DNA of 64,000 bases from the NCBI GenBank assembly GCA_038502055.1, contig JAXRKN010000030.1, positions 62,001 to 126,000 on the forward strand, in the 5' to 3' direction. This DNA is from Tanytarsus gracilentus (lineage: Eukaryota > Arthropoda > Insecta > Diptera > Chironomidae). The number at the start of each line of letters is the position of its first letter. Within the stretch, counting starts at the first letter, position 1. A program made the translations under genes and the position numbers. Shown here piece by piece: positions 24,084 to 35,976 of this stretch. The notes under the pieces are model-generated. The model saw only the letters and a program-made list of their open reading frames with translations, ran no database searches and was not told the DNA's origin.

Positions 24084-26852
24084 ATGACTGTTAAGGTTTT
24101 TGTGATTTGTTTTGTTTTCGCGAGTGTGAGTGGAAATCCAACTTCAGCTAGAAATGAGGAAGATAATCCAGTGGTTTGTTTTGGCGAAAATTGCGTGATG
24201 GGAAAAAGAATGAAAGGAAATTTAAAAGAGTTTGAAGGATTTTATGGAATTCCGTTCGCTAAACCACCGATTAGTGATCTGAGATTGAGGGTGAGTATAA
24301 TTTTTAATTTTACTCTAAAATTTATGATTTGTTTAATTTTGAAATTAAAAATAAAAAGTTTTCAATGAAAAAATTCGCACGTGTGTGGTTTTGTTATCTG
24401 TGATTAAGCGAATATAAAATTTGTATTAAGCAATTTATAATTTTCATCGTGGATGAATCAAGCAGTTGAGATTGTCTCGACCTTTAGCTCATGTAACTTG
24501 ATATCGTCAGCTTAAGTCTCAAACAATGTTTTCTAATAGTTAAAAAAGAAAAAGCTTTGATTGCGGTCAAGATGACGCAAATGTACGTAAGAACGTGCGA
24601 AAATGATTGAATTGATTTTTGGTAAAAAATATCAAATTACATTTGATTTCTTTTGTTTCTAGGATCCACAACCGATCACCGAAAAATTCAAAGGAATTTA
24701 TGATGCAACTCAAGAGAAAAATTTTTGCGCACAAAAAAACTACCTCATTCCAAATCCATCTGTGATGGGAGTCGAAGATTGTCTTTATCTTTACGTTTAC
24801 CGTCCAATTGTGAGTTCTAAAAATGAAAATTTTCCTCACCAATACTCGTAAATTTAAAATTAACAATTATCGTTAAAAAAAATAAAACTCCATTTAAAAC
24901 TTTTTCCCTTAATTTAAATTAAATTAACAACACAATCTTTCAATTAATCAGCATGCGACCTCGTCAAATTTGCTTACCTAATTGATGTCAACAAGTTGAC
25001 TCTATAAACATTTTTTAATATGCATCCACGTGTGTTTGTGGCGTCTAATGGCATTTTGATTGCAAACTCTTTAAAGTGTGCGCATGATTACTTTTTTGCA
25101 TATTTTAACAGTTTAAAAAGTTACTCATGCGACTTTTTTGTTGTTGATTTTGTTATTGAGTGCGAATGATTTTTTTATGTTAAGTAAACTTATGAGGTTT
25201 CTTTTATTTTTCGTAGAATTGGCAGAAGAAAAAGCCGATGCCGGTAATTGTTTACATACATGGAGGTGAGTTTATTGAGTTATTATATTATGACGTCAAA
25301 ATTTGGCTTTGCAAGGGATAAAATACAAATAAAATACCTCTTAAAATAAATTTGGAGTAGTATTTTTATTTTTTAATCAAATTTTTAGGCGGTTTCTTTG
25401 CTGGAGCTTCAGGGCCCTCATTTACGGGCGCTGATTATTTTATGGACTCTGAAGACGTAATTTTCGTCTCCATTAGTTACCGACTTGGTCCACTTGGATT
25501 TTTATCTACCGGCGATGAAAAAATGAGCGGAAATTTTGGGCTCAAAGATCAAGCGATGGCAATCAAATGGGTCAAAGAAAATATTCGAGCTTTCGGTGGT
25601 GACCCCGAAAATATTTCACTTATGGGTCAATCAGCTGGCGCTTCTTGTGTTCACCTACACATGATGAGCAACTTAACTAAAAATTTATTTCACAAAGTAA
25701 TTTTACTGTCTGGAAATGGGAATGGGCCTTACGCTTACGTCATTAAAGATCCTTTGGAACAATCGAGAAAATTTGCATTAGCAGCTGGAATTAAAAATGC
25801 TGAAAGTCTCAACAAAAGTTCTTTGGTTGATGAACTTAGAAAAGTTGATGCTGAATTGTTGATAAATGCTTCGGATGCCCTTAAAATTTGGTCGATTGAT
25901 CCTTTGGTGATTTCAAAACCAGTAGTTGAAGATTGTAGTAAGGGAAATGGATTTTTGTGTGAAGATCCCATTAAACTTTGGAGAAATGGAAATTATTCAC
26001 GAATTCCAATGATTTCTGGTTATATGGATGGCGATGGAGCTGTTCGAGCTTTGAATTTCGTCGAAGATGAAAAACTTTTAAAAAGTTTGAACGAAAATTT
26101 TGATGAACTTTTTCCACAACTAATTGAATTTGAAAACACTCAAAATCGCCTTCAGATGGTTAAAAGTAAATATTTCAAAGGTGAAAATAGATTAACAAAT
26201 TCGAGTGTTCGTGACTTGGTTCAACTTTACACTGATCGATCTTTTATGGTTCCACTTGCCAACACAATGCAACAAAAACTCGATGTTGATGAAAATTCTG
26301 GATATGTGTACAAATTTTCATTCAAAGGAGGAAATTCTTATTCATTTTTTTACACTGGAAATTTTAAAGATTACGGAATTGTTCATTGCGATGAACTAAT
26401 TTATCTGCTAAAGTCACCGCTTTTATTTCCAATTGAGTTTGATGAAGGATCGGTAGAGGCGGAATTTAGAAAAAAATTCGTAAAATTTTTCACACATTTT
26501 GTGGCTTTTGGGTGAGTTTAAAATTTATTAAAAGCTTTTGAGTTTTATGACAAAAGACAAAAAAGCTCTATGAGAGTCGTTTGAGTTTTATGGCAAGAAA
26601 CGTTACCGTTATTTTAATTAGTTATAAATTTAATATTTCTCTTATTTATTTTTATTCAGTAAACCTTACAGAATAAACGGAAAAACCCCTCAGAAATGTT
26701 TTAAAACTTCACCAAACGACATCGAGGCATCAAAACTTCGCTGCCCGTACATTGACTTTAACAAACAATTTACCCTCAAGACAGAACATGCTTTCGATGA
26801 AAATACGGTCGATTTTTGGAATTTAATTGACAACACAATGTTTGCTAACTAA
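24084..26852 (+). CDS. Secreted carboxylesterase (type B, alpha/beta hydrolase; 572 aa, 5 exons)
   Basis: Exons: 24084-24290, 24663-24809, 25217-25265, 25389-26511 and 26660-26852. The protein starts with a signal peptide (MTVKVFVICFVFASVSGN) and has the normal family length. The core shows the oxyanion-hole motif HGGGFF (133-138), the nucleophile elbow GQSAG (Ser216), the histidine motif GIVHCDEL (His467) and the early EDCLYL motif. The acid is expected before a glycine in GYMDGDGA, where Asp350 stands in place of the usual Glu. Such enzymes hydrolyse carboxylic esters; in insects members break down dietary esters, juvenile hormone or xenobiotics, and the substrate here cannot be read from sequence. 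The start at 24084 was chosen over the ATG at 24039 because it gives a clean signal peptide directly. The 3' end converges on the Reeler gene. Confidence 0.93.
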
Positions 26853-26977
26853 AAATTTTAAGAATTTCCTTATAATGCCACAGCAAAAAGTTCGTTTATA
26901 AATTTATTATTTGAAGCACTATGAAAAAATAGAACGCAAGTAAAAAAAATGTATTTTAATTTAATTTTTAAAACATT

Positions 26978-27565
26978 TCATCCAACAACAACAATTGCTG
27001 ATTGCATGTCAGCCCAAAAGGTTCCGAAATCTTGGACGACCGTCACACTAAAAAAAATTAAAATTGTTTTATGATTAAATTTAAGCATATTATAGTAAAA
27101 AAGTATGAATATTTTTCATTTGTAATAAACTTTATAAAACTTTGTTTCAACTTACTGGAATCGAATTTGTCCACTAAAATTTGTCGGTGCATTCCACACG
27201 ACAGTTTGACTTGATCTCGGATCGTTTATCACATGTGTGGCTGAGTTCATAATGCCTCCATGACAATTAATGCTCTGCGATGTTGTCGAAGTTTGAAAAG
27301 TACCTGGTGAATTATTTGTCGTTCCAACAACTCTTGGTTGAATTAAAAACCCTCTAAATGGTGAAGTGCTGACAATTTGAATTGAAACCTGTCCACCAGG
27401 AGCAACGGCTAGAGTTGAAAGGAAAATTGTAACCGGATTTGGAAGAGCAGTTGGCGGTTGACCATGCCGAGGAACTAAATCAACGCAAGCCAGTGACGGA
27501 GCACCAGTTGGACTTAGATGTACCAACGGAAAAATTACAAGGAGTGCAATGAAAATTTTCATCAT
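26978..27565 (-). CDS. Reeler-domain insect defence-type protein (159 aa, 2 exons)
   Basis: Exons 27565-27156 and 27047-26978 join in frame (CA|T) across a 108-base intron. A signal peptide (MMKIFIALLVIFPLVHLS) is followed by one Reeler domain with hallmark parts: ACVDLVPRHG near the N-terminus, PFRGFLIQPRVVG, SINCHGGIMNSATHV, QTVVWNAPTNFSGQIRF and a C-terminal TVVQDFGTFWADMQS. Length and layout match the secreted insect 'putative defence protein' (Hdd11/noduler-like) family. Family members are immune-induced haemolymph proteins, some reported to bind bacteria and to promote nodule formation. TGATAAG motifs about 100 bases upstream are GATA-type sites of the kind seen at fat-body immune genes, and a TCAGTC initiator-like site lies at 27593-27588. 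AATAAA on this strand is at 26913-26908. A broken copy lies at 30974-31340. Confidence 0.88.
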
Positions 27566-27599
27566 TTTTATTTAAGTACAAAAAGTAGACTGAAAAAAT

Positions 27600-30381
27600 T
27601 TTGTGAGTTGGGTCAGTTTTATTGAATTTTTTAGCCACAAAAAGATTAAATAAAAAAAGCACTTGACGCATTTTTTGATAAGATTAATTTTGTGATAATT
27701 TAATAAATTTGAAGTAGACACGTGGTCTAAGTTGTTGAGCGTAAGGTTGGCACTTTTAGTGAATTAAAAACTTCCGATTAAATAAATTTATACTTAACTA
27801 TTGCATTTAATCTATACAGAATGAAGAAAAAATAGTTTTTAAAATTTTTACGTCAAAATTAATTCAAACCCTTCAAAATATTTTCACAACCAACACAAAA
27901 ATATTTCGAAGGCCAGCCAATATCCCATTTTCATGTAAATTTTGCGATATATTCTCATTAATGCAATTCAAGCATTCTAACAACGTAAACATCGTCATAA
28001 CAACCAATGGTCACGTTCATGTTCTATCATTAAAGCATTCATGAACAGATGACCATAATAAACGAGCGAGAAAGAGCTACCGGCATGGCATTGAAACTTT
28101 TTTCTTCTTCTCAGCTTTGAAACTTGATTTTTTATTGATGAGAAAAAGAAGAGAGAAAAAATCAGAGGACTTTAACTTGTTGTTTTATTATTCATTCTCA
28201 ATTGAATGAAAACAGTCGTGAAGTTTTGAGTGCAAAAATAAGTTGTCTTCCAAAATTAATAAATTAATTTGTTTAAAATTAAAATCAATATTGAAAAAAA
28301 GTTTGAACTAAAACTCCACTCTCGATATAACAAATTAAGAAAAATTTACCGCTACTTAAAAAAAATTTAATTAACTTTGAGACAAAAAAATATTACGCAG
28401 AAAAATTTCACAAAGGGAATTTTACTAAGAATAAATTATTGTAAAAAATTTACATAATAAATTAGAGCTGAAAAACATCGCAAAGTTGGCCACAAAGAGC
28501 ATAATTATTAAGGTATGATAATTTTGAAATCAAGTATCAAAGAAAAAAATCCAAGATTAATTAGAATTGAGTTGAATTTCAAGATTTAAAAATTCTCGGA
28601 ATCAAACGAGTTTTGTTAAAATGTAAAAAATATTTCGTCGTTGCGCTTTAAAATGTATCATTTTGTTCTCAACTAATTGCCTGACCTCAATGTTAATTTA
28701 AGAATTTTAAAAAATCCTTCATTTCTGCACGAGACAACCTTCTCAATTTACGTTCGTTATCATTTTTTTCCATCTCGATAAATTTTACAGAGTCACTTTT
28801 TGCTTTCAAGGATATTTTTTTACACTAAAGACTTTACCGATCTTTTATGCACAAGATAAAAATCATTAAGTTTGCAGTTCTCATCTCAGCAAAAATTAAA
28901 CTTGCTTACGATTCTCAATTTTCTCAGCATGTCTGTTGAAAATTCACTCGACAAACTTGACCTAAAAATATTGAAACTCGATTTTATAATCATTGTGATA
29001 AAAAAATCAGCAATTTCTTTCGCAATTTTTCATCAAAAAAACTAAAAATGAGTTGATCAGATTTGGAAATGAAGAGAAACATAAATGTCAGCTGGATAAG
29101 AGAGAAAAAGTAAAACTTGTTTTGAAATCTTCAATGCCGGCCGATGCATGATGAAAGGGTCAACAAACGATGAAATAACGAAGAGTAATTTTTGTTGGTC
29201 TGATTAAAAAAAATTTTAAGGGTTGAGAAATTTATGAATTATTTCAAAATTTTTGTTTTAAATATTTACAAAAAATTAACATTCACTTTAAATTAAACAA
29301 TTAAAAAACTTTAAATTTGCAAGAATTCACTAATGTCCATAAAAATACAAATCAATTTTTAATCTTCTTTGAACCTCATCTGCAAAAAAAATTAATAGCT
29401 CATTAAACACCTTCTTGTTCTCAGTCAAAGTCAAGTTTCGTGGTCAAATCTACCGAGAAATTAATAACTTTTATATATTAAAAACGTAAATGATGATTGC
29501 TGTTGTGATCAAGGTTGTCTGTAAATCACGCGCAAATAAAATTTTGTGAAGTTTTGGACGAAAAAAAAATAATTAAGGTCAAAAAATTAACTGAAGTAAG
29601 AAAAACTTTTGCATTTTATAGGATGGTAAATAAACCTCAAAAAACATCATGAAAACTGTCTCTAAATCAACTCAAAATTTTTCTTATTGAATTCTCACAT
29701 TCGACTCATTTCTCATTCAGAAGTTTCCTCTTTCATTCCATCACAAGCCCACTCGAAATAACATTTCATTGCGCACATTTCATGTCGTCAATTATTATTC
29801 ACAGCAAATAATATCCATGGCGTCAGCAAAGAATTTTTTGTGTGTTCGTCGACATTGAAACGCTGAATGAATTTTTATGTGTGCTTTTTTGCCGGTTTTA
29901 ATGTTTGACGTTTGACCATGCGAGAGCCGCTCTCAAGATGCTTTTCAGTAGCAATCGACCTACGATAATGTGAACAAATAAAATCAGAGAGCTTTCCTAA
30001 ATTAGCTTTTTTGAGCTTGTTGACACATAAAATTGACTTTGATGATTTTTAGGTTTAATTGAGTAATTAGTTATTATAGAAAAGGTATTTTTTGGTGTTT
30101 ATAAAGATTAAAATTAAGGCAAACGTTTGATGTTTACTGAATAATTTATAAAGTTTCACCTTTTTATGATGAAATATATACTATTAGATATATAGATATA
30201 TAGATTTAGATTGAATTTCAAAGAAACTTTTCTTCCGGAAAAATTGATTTCGTAAAATTCAATGCAGGATTCAATATCATGATCGTGATTAAATTTAACG
30301 AAATTCTAAAAATAAATTATTTTTACTTACTTTAATTTGAGATTATTTTTAAAAGTAGGGTGAACAACTTTTTTGTTGTAG
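27600..30381. other. A/T-rich spacer between the Reeler gene and the first four-TM gene
   Basis: No supportable exon, RNA gene or repeat was recognised. GATA-like motifs at 27675-27700 probably belong to the Reeler promoter. The last bases before 30382 form an acceptor-like TTTTTTGTTGTAG, which suggests that an untranslated first exon of the following gene lies somewhere in this stretch. Confidence 0.4.
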
Positions 30382-31558
30382 ATGAACTCAAACAAGGAAA
30401 TTATGGACACAAACAACATGGACAAAGATGTCAAATTCATCATATTTTATTACTGCGTTTCATCAATTTTAGTGAGTCGAAATTTAATGAATTTTCTTAT
30501 AATTTTCTCATAATTGAGTAATTTTAATATCCTTTCAATCTCTAGACATTTTTCCACCTCATCGTTATTGGCCAACTTTTCACGAAGCTCTCAGAAAATA
30601 AAGAATTTCTCACCCTTAAAGCCATCAAATTTTCCCTCTGTCAGCTCTTATTCTTCAACGTTGTCGGCATTTTTGAAGCTTTCAACAACATCAATGTTGT
30701 GTTTCGGTTGATAAACGCATCATTTCAATTAATAAGCTACGTGCTCATCTGCATTCTTATGATGATTGCCTTTAATGAGGTTAAGAAGAGCCAAAAATAC
30801 GGCGAAATGTACGGCGAAGGTGTTGGAGTGACAAGCGAGAATTACTTTCTCAAAGTCAAGGTTGCTTTCGTTATCTTTGGAATGCTTTACTGTGGAATTA
30901 TGGTGGTGAGTTTGGAAAATTATGATGTTTTGAAAAATAATATTTTGTTAAATTAAATTTTATTCATTAAAATTTATCCGACCGTCACAATTGGTGTCTG
31001 CACATTGACCTAGTAAGTAGCAAAACTTACAACTACAGTCATACTGAAATTATTTTCAATTTTCCAATCACTGGAATCGAATTTGTCTTCGGAAATATGT
31101 CGGTTTACTCCACACGACAGTTTGACTTGATATCTCTTGATTTAATTTATGAGTTGCTGAATTGCTAATGCCAGCATGACAATTTCTACTTGAGATGTTG
31201 ATGACGTCATAAAAGTGCCTGGCGATTTGGTTTCTTGTGATAGGAAATAAAATATTAAATTTTTGCTCAGTTTGAAATAAATGTTTTACACCTTTTGGGT
31301 ATATAAAGTGCTTGATGATTGGCCCAAAATTCCTCACTTAAAATATTGATATAGGTCGCTGCGTGGTTCGGACAAACTAAATTCAACTTTAAAAAGTTTC
31401 AAATAACTTTTTTTAATGTTTTTCAGGTGATGCTGGCAATTGTTGCCAAACTTTTCATCGTCTTCCAAGAATTTGTAAAATTGCCTGAAAGTTCAACTTC
31501 AAGTTTTTATGAGGCAGTTAGCATGAAAGTTGTTGATGACATAAATACTAGTTTTTAA
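30382..31558 (+). CDS. Small four-transmembrane protein (193 aa, 3 exons)
   Basis: Exons: 30382-30471, 30546-30905 and 31427-31558, all joined in phase 0. I do not recognise an exact family. Four hydrophobic segments are visible: about 18-45 (FIIFYYCVSSIL...LIVIG), 60-80 (SLCQLLFFNVVGIF), 88-112 (LISYVLICILMMIAF) and 136-162 (VAFVIFGMLYCGIMV and following). The C-terminus is a short cytoplasmic tail. The layout resembles the insect-specific tetraspan families in which small 4TM proteins occur in local clusters. The ATG follows an acceptor-like TAG directly, so a 5' UTR intron, or less likely an upstream coding exon, should be allowed for. AATAAA is at 31584-31589. The second intron contains a broken Reeler gene on the other strand. 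Confidence 0.72.
30974..31340 (-). pseudogene. Broken copy of the Reeler defence gene
   Basis: This minus-strand region aligns with the intact gene at 26978-27565. Kept parts are SPGTF.TS.TSQ in one frame; NCHAG.SNSATH, SSQTVVW..PT and QIRF in another; and an exon-2 remnant TVVVSFATY. Lesions: a one-base deletion just before the NCHAG segment, an intron reduced to 28 bases (31044-31071, too short to splice) and a TAG stop where the intact gene has TGG (Trp). The N-terminal half is hardly recognisable. It fills most of intron 2 (30906-31426) of the four-TM gene, antisense to it. Because a remnant of the intron is kept, it arose by DNA duplication and not by retroposition. Confidence 0.85.
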
Positions 31559-32043
31559 AGTAAAATTTTAAAACACCCAATTAAATAAATTTAAATTTTT
31601 GATTATAATTTATAATATAGGGGTGAAAATTTGATATCAAAATGATCAAAAAATGACCCAACCAAGTTTCCGCGCCTTAATTTATAGTTATTATAGTTTA
31701 TTAATTATGAAAAAAATACAAAATTTAAACAGAACAATTTTTCCTTATCTGGAACTTTTTTCAGCTGTTTTGTTTATTTTAAATCTTTGAAGCATGTTGT
31801 AAGAAATTTTATATTTTTATGACTGAGAATTTTTCTGAAACATAAAATTTTATGTGTTAAAAAAGCACGTTCGGATTTTAATATTTCTCACAGTAAAAGA
31901 AGAATTTGTGAACGTTTAAAGATGAAAATTATTTAATTGAACTCGAAAAAGCAATAAAAAAAAATTTTTCAAATATTATTTAATGGCATTTATTGAAAAA
32001 AATTTAAATATTTTATAAGATTCAAAAAATTAATAAAAAAAAT

Positions 32044-32545
32044 TCATTCCCTAAAATGCAAATTTCCAAGCATCTGTTCAAGATATTGTGCCAATACAAA
32101 GAAAACAATCATTCCTATAAAAATTGTGAAAATGACACTGATGAAACCTGCAACAAAGTCCAACAATGTTAGAGAAAATGAGAATAAATTAAAGTATTTG
32201 AGAATGTAAAATAAACAAAATATTTCTCAAAATCATTCCATTGCAACTTCAATGATGGGTAATTACAAAAAATTATGAGTAATTAAATAAATTAGTATTC
32301 AAATTAATCAAATTTTTAAAAAGTAAATTGGATAAATTTTTGTAATGTAATTGCCCATCTCTGTCAGCAACAAAAATAATGATTTTACACATTTAGAATA
32401 AAAATTCTCAGTAAATTTTTTTCTTCTAATTGGAAAAAATTCTCAGTGTGATGATTTTCTTACCTCTATATAATCGCATGAAGTAAGATCCGACAAAGAA
32501 GAAAACTACAAGCAAAACAAGTCCAAAAAATTGCTCAAAAATCAT
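32044..32545 (-). CDS. Very small two-TM membrane protein (61 aa, 2 exons)
   Basis: Exons 32545-32464 and 32147-32044 join in phase 1 across GTAAGA...TTGCAG. The peptide begins MIFEQFFGLVLLVVFFFVGS, crosses to RLYRG at the splice, then has a second hydrophobic stretch (FISVIFTIFIGMIVFFVLA) and a short polar end (QYLEQMLGNLHFRE). It is therefore two membrane helices and almost nothing else. AATAAA follows at 31994-31989. I know of no family name. Together with the neighbour at 32826-33196 it looks like a pair of related genes: same strand, same intron phase, and both introns fall directly after an Arg codon between hydrophobic segments. Function unknown; expression is unproven. Confidence 0.6.
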
Positions 32546-32825
32546 CTTGTGAAATTTTTTAATTCAACTGATTTTTTCTATGTGTCACGTCACGTCTTAT
32601 CGATTGTAATGCAATTTTTGAACTGTAATTCTCTCAGAGAAAAATAATCATCACTCAGTGTTGCAAAATATTTTGAAATTCAATAAAACATGAGTCAAAA
32701 TAGTTTGCGGGATGTGACTCATATTTTATACTAAAACTTTTACGTGGATAAATTTTGTGTTGAACTATCAGTATTTGCTCGATTTTTGCTTTATTAAATA
32801 TAATATATTTCCTCAGTTATAGCAT

Positions 32826-33196
32826 TTATGATGTCAAAGAGTTCCATAAACGCATCATGCCAAACTGAATCCACACAAATAAACAACCATTCACAATGGC
32901 GCCTCTCACACATGTTCTTGATATAGCTGTAAATAATTTAAAAGAAAAATATCGATTACAAATTAAATGAATTGGATAAAAGTACTTCAGAGACTAAAAT
33001 ATAATTATTTGTCATGTGTTTCACCTCTCAAATTCGAGTTTAACATTGTTGTGATAAAACCTGCCAAAACTGCGCTCAATAATGCCAGAAAATTTTGCAT
33101 GCTCTGCAACTTTATAACAAACACAAAAAAATAAATTCCCAAAAGAAGCAAGAAAATTTCAATTTTCTCTTGAAGAATTCCGCCGAGATTTGCCAT
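32826..33196 (-). CDS. Very small multi-TM membrane protein (90 aa, 2 exons)
   Basis: Exons 33196-33025 and 32926-32826 join in phase 1 (G|CT), with donor GTGAAA and acceptor TTTACAG. The peptide starts MANLGGILQEK, then has hydrophobic segments IEIFLLLLGIYFFVFVI, FLALLSAVLAGFITTML and, after the splice, GAIVNGCLFVWIQFGMM. An AATAAA site follows at 32795-32790. The donor is weaker than its neighbours', but if the intron were retained the frame would end a few codons later (...GETHDK). Family unknown. See the 61-residue neighbour for shared structure. Confidence 0.55.
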
Positions 33197-33542
33197 GTCG
33201 ACAAATTTGAAAAATGTTGTTCACTGATCAAAGTTTCAATCACGACTAAAATATTTTAAATGTTTTTATATTCCAATTTTCATTGTTGCATGTCGAGTAA
33301 ATATTTTATTACGTTTTGTCAATATTTATTTACAAATTATTTAAATATATATTTCGAATGAATTTTTTATTCTTCCAAGAATTTAAGATCGTTTATAAGA
33401 GAGAAAATCTTTTTCAAACACCTGGAAATTTTCCAGCATCTTCAAAATTTTCCAGCCTCCAATTTTTCTCTCCTATTTTAAAACCTCGATCAGTTCCAAT
33501 TGATCACGCGATTGTTATAGATCGAAAATAAAATTCACAATA

Positions 33543-34998
33543 ATGCAAATTAGAAAATTTTGTTGTTGTTTCTCGCTTGAATTTGGTGCATTTGTGATTG
33601 GCGTCGTTCGGCTAATTTGGGCATCGGTTGATGGATTTTCAAAAATAACTGGCGGTTTCACGCTGCTGTTTAATGAGTGTAAGGAAAAATGTGAAAAATT
33701 GACAAAAGAGGGTATAAAAAATTAAAATTGTTAACCCCCAAATGATTTTTCACAATTATTAAAGAAAGGTTAATTTAACACTTTTTGTAACCTCAATCAA
33801 TCTCGTTGTCTGACTTCAAGTATTTTAAAAATTTACTTCTCAACACAACCGCTAGACACTCGCTATCTCAAAATTGTTTATATTATCAATGTTTTCAATA
33901 CCTCATTGACATTTTGAATTGATTATCGGGAGGAAATTGTGAAAACAGGTGTCTGACCTATCGTCGGGTCGATTTTTGGGTTTTTTTTTCTCTTTGATGT
34001 GTTTACAAACAGAATGAAATCATTTATCATTACTTTGTCAACGAGATATTTGAAAATTATTCAGATAAAAAATCTTCTTGGAATAAAAAATACAAAATTG
34101 TTTATTTAAGATTTTTTTTGCATGTAAACAATTTTTGTGAAGGAATTTAAAGAATTTCACCTTAACTAATAGATCATAACAAAACAGAGGCGATAAGAAC
34201 GATTTACTTGGGTATTTACATTCTCATGGCATATGGATTGAGCTCGGCATTGTTGGTCTCCGGAGTGCTGAAGGTAAGCGGATTTGAATTATGTTGAAAG
34301 AATTAAATGTTTTTGAAAAATTTTGACATGCAAATTTAAATTTATTCGTCAAAAATATTCCGTAAAAAATCAAAACTCAATTCAAAATTTTTCATCAAGG
34401 TTTAAAAATTCATTAAGCTCTCAAACCTTTAATAAAAGTTTTTATTTACTTTTCGCACAATTTTTCAGCAACATTTTTCTCTCAACATGATAAAAGTAAT
34501 TTTTGAATTAAATCCAAGAAACTTTAATTACTCTAATTAAGAGGTGATGAAAAGGGAAAGAAAGAAAATTTTTCGGACTTAATTAAGTTGAAATGAAAAT
34601 TAAGTTTTCATTTACAAACTGTTTGATATCAAAACAGTGGGAAATTAACCTTTAATCTTTTAGCTCTGTTTTTTTTGTTCGTTTTTTTAAAAAAATCTTC
34701 CTTTTAGCGCCAACTCGAGTCCATCCAATGTTACCGCTACACAGCACGTACGACCACGTGTATACTTTTTATCATCTCACTTGCACTCATCGCAAACACT
34801 CGAGTGATGTTTATGAAGCTTAAATTTTCACTTTCCGATGCCATTCTGACTCTCCTCTACACAGCCGTTGAGATTTACTGCCTTTATGTTGTCGGCGCAC
34901 TCTACTCACAATTTAAAGGCAAACACAAACCGGAGAAGCCAGATCCCAGTATTTCTTACACTTATTCTTCGGGCGAAATGTCGATCATGATGGTGTGA
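33543..34998 (+). CDS. Insect four-TM protein, DUF4728/Pasiflora-like (181 aa, 3 exons)
   Basis: Exons 33543-33711, 34188-34273 and 34708-34998 join in phase 1 then phase 0. The N-terminus MQIRKFCCCFSLEFGAFVIG is the cysteine-rich start typical of small insect tetraspan proteins: CCC, then S-L-x-x-G leading into TM1. TM2 is IYLGIYILMAYGLSSALLVSG, TM3 is CILFIISLALIA, TM4 is AILTLLYTAVEIYCLYVVGALYS. The tail KHKPEKPDPSISYTYSSGE is cytoplasmic. Drosophila members of this broad group include the septate-junction proteins Pasiflora1/2 and Fire exit; membership here rests on layout and the N-terminal motif only. The first donor (GTATAA) is unusual but gives the only frame-compatible join. AATAAA is at 35052-35057. 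Confidence 0.7.
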
Positions 34999-35976
34999 AG
35001 AATTTTTTATTTGTTTATTTTTAAGACTAAAAATTATTTTTAGGATATGAAAATAAAAGAAGTTGAACTTTTTTTGATACATTTAAGACTTTTTAAAAGT
35101 AAACGAAAAATTTCCTCTTCTTATCCATTTGATGGGATTCACTTAATTGATCCCTGTGGCATAACAGAAAAAAAATACAAAGAGAATAAGAAAAAGTTCA
35201 CCTTGAAGTAAATTGTGAAGAGATGAAAATGACTCTCAACTGATGAGATGATGATGAACAGAAGCAGAAACGGGAAAAAGAGCCGAGGAATGTTTAATTG
35301 AGTGTGCTTGAGAGAAATAAGGTTATCTGATCTGGAAAAGACAAAAAATACCCTTCTTTAAAATTAAAAAATGACACATTTTGAAAGTTAGAAGTGTCTG
35401 ATGAAAAAATTAAATTAAATTTATCTTGAACTTTCTTTCTTTTTTTAATTCAAGGCCTCCAACTTTTCATTAGTGAAAATTTTTATCTTCTGACTTTAAT
35501 ATATTTAAAAAAATTACTTTAATTAATTTGAAGCTTTAGATTTTCATTTTCAAAATGAAAGGAAAACGCTAGATAAAATTATAAAAATTGAGTCTCAATT
35601 ATTTATTCTTATTGATTGCGATCTTTGATTTTTTGCCTAAATACCTACTCCTCTCATTCTCTCTCGTGATTTACATCTGATTTTTTCAGAAACTTTAAGA
35701 AAAGAGCTAAAAAAATTCTCTCAATCTCAAATTATCCGAGAGTGTATTTCTCTGTTTACATAAGATTTAATTTGATAATTAAGCGCTGAGAGGGGAGAAA
35801 AATGAGCTGGAAAGAAGAACACATTTGTTTGAGTGTTTGAGTCATTTCATGCCGGCTTTTCGTAACGAACGCAGTGAATGAACAAAAATTAATTTGGCTT
35901 ATCTTAAAAAGGAAGTAAAAAGTGGAAGTTTGCGAAAATATTTGCGAAGTTTTGTGCGAGTTAGTTTGAAATAGAA
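34999..35976. other. Spacer between the four-TM gene and the LRR gene
   Basis: Only the four-TM gene's poly(A) signal (35052-35057) is recognisable. The rest is A/T-rich with no supportable gene. The final 150 bases should contain the LRR gene promoter and 5' UTR, but no TATA box or initiator stands out. Confidence 0.4.
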
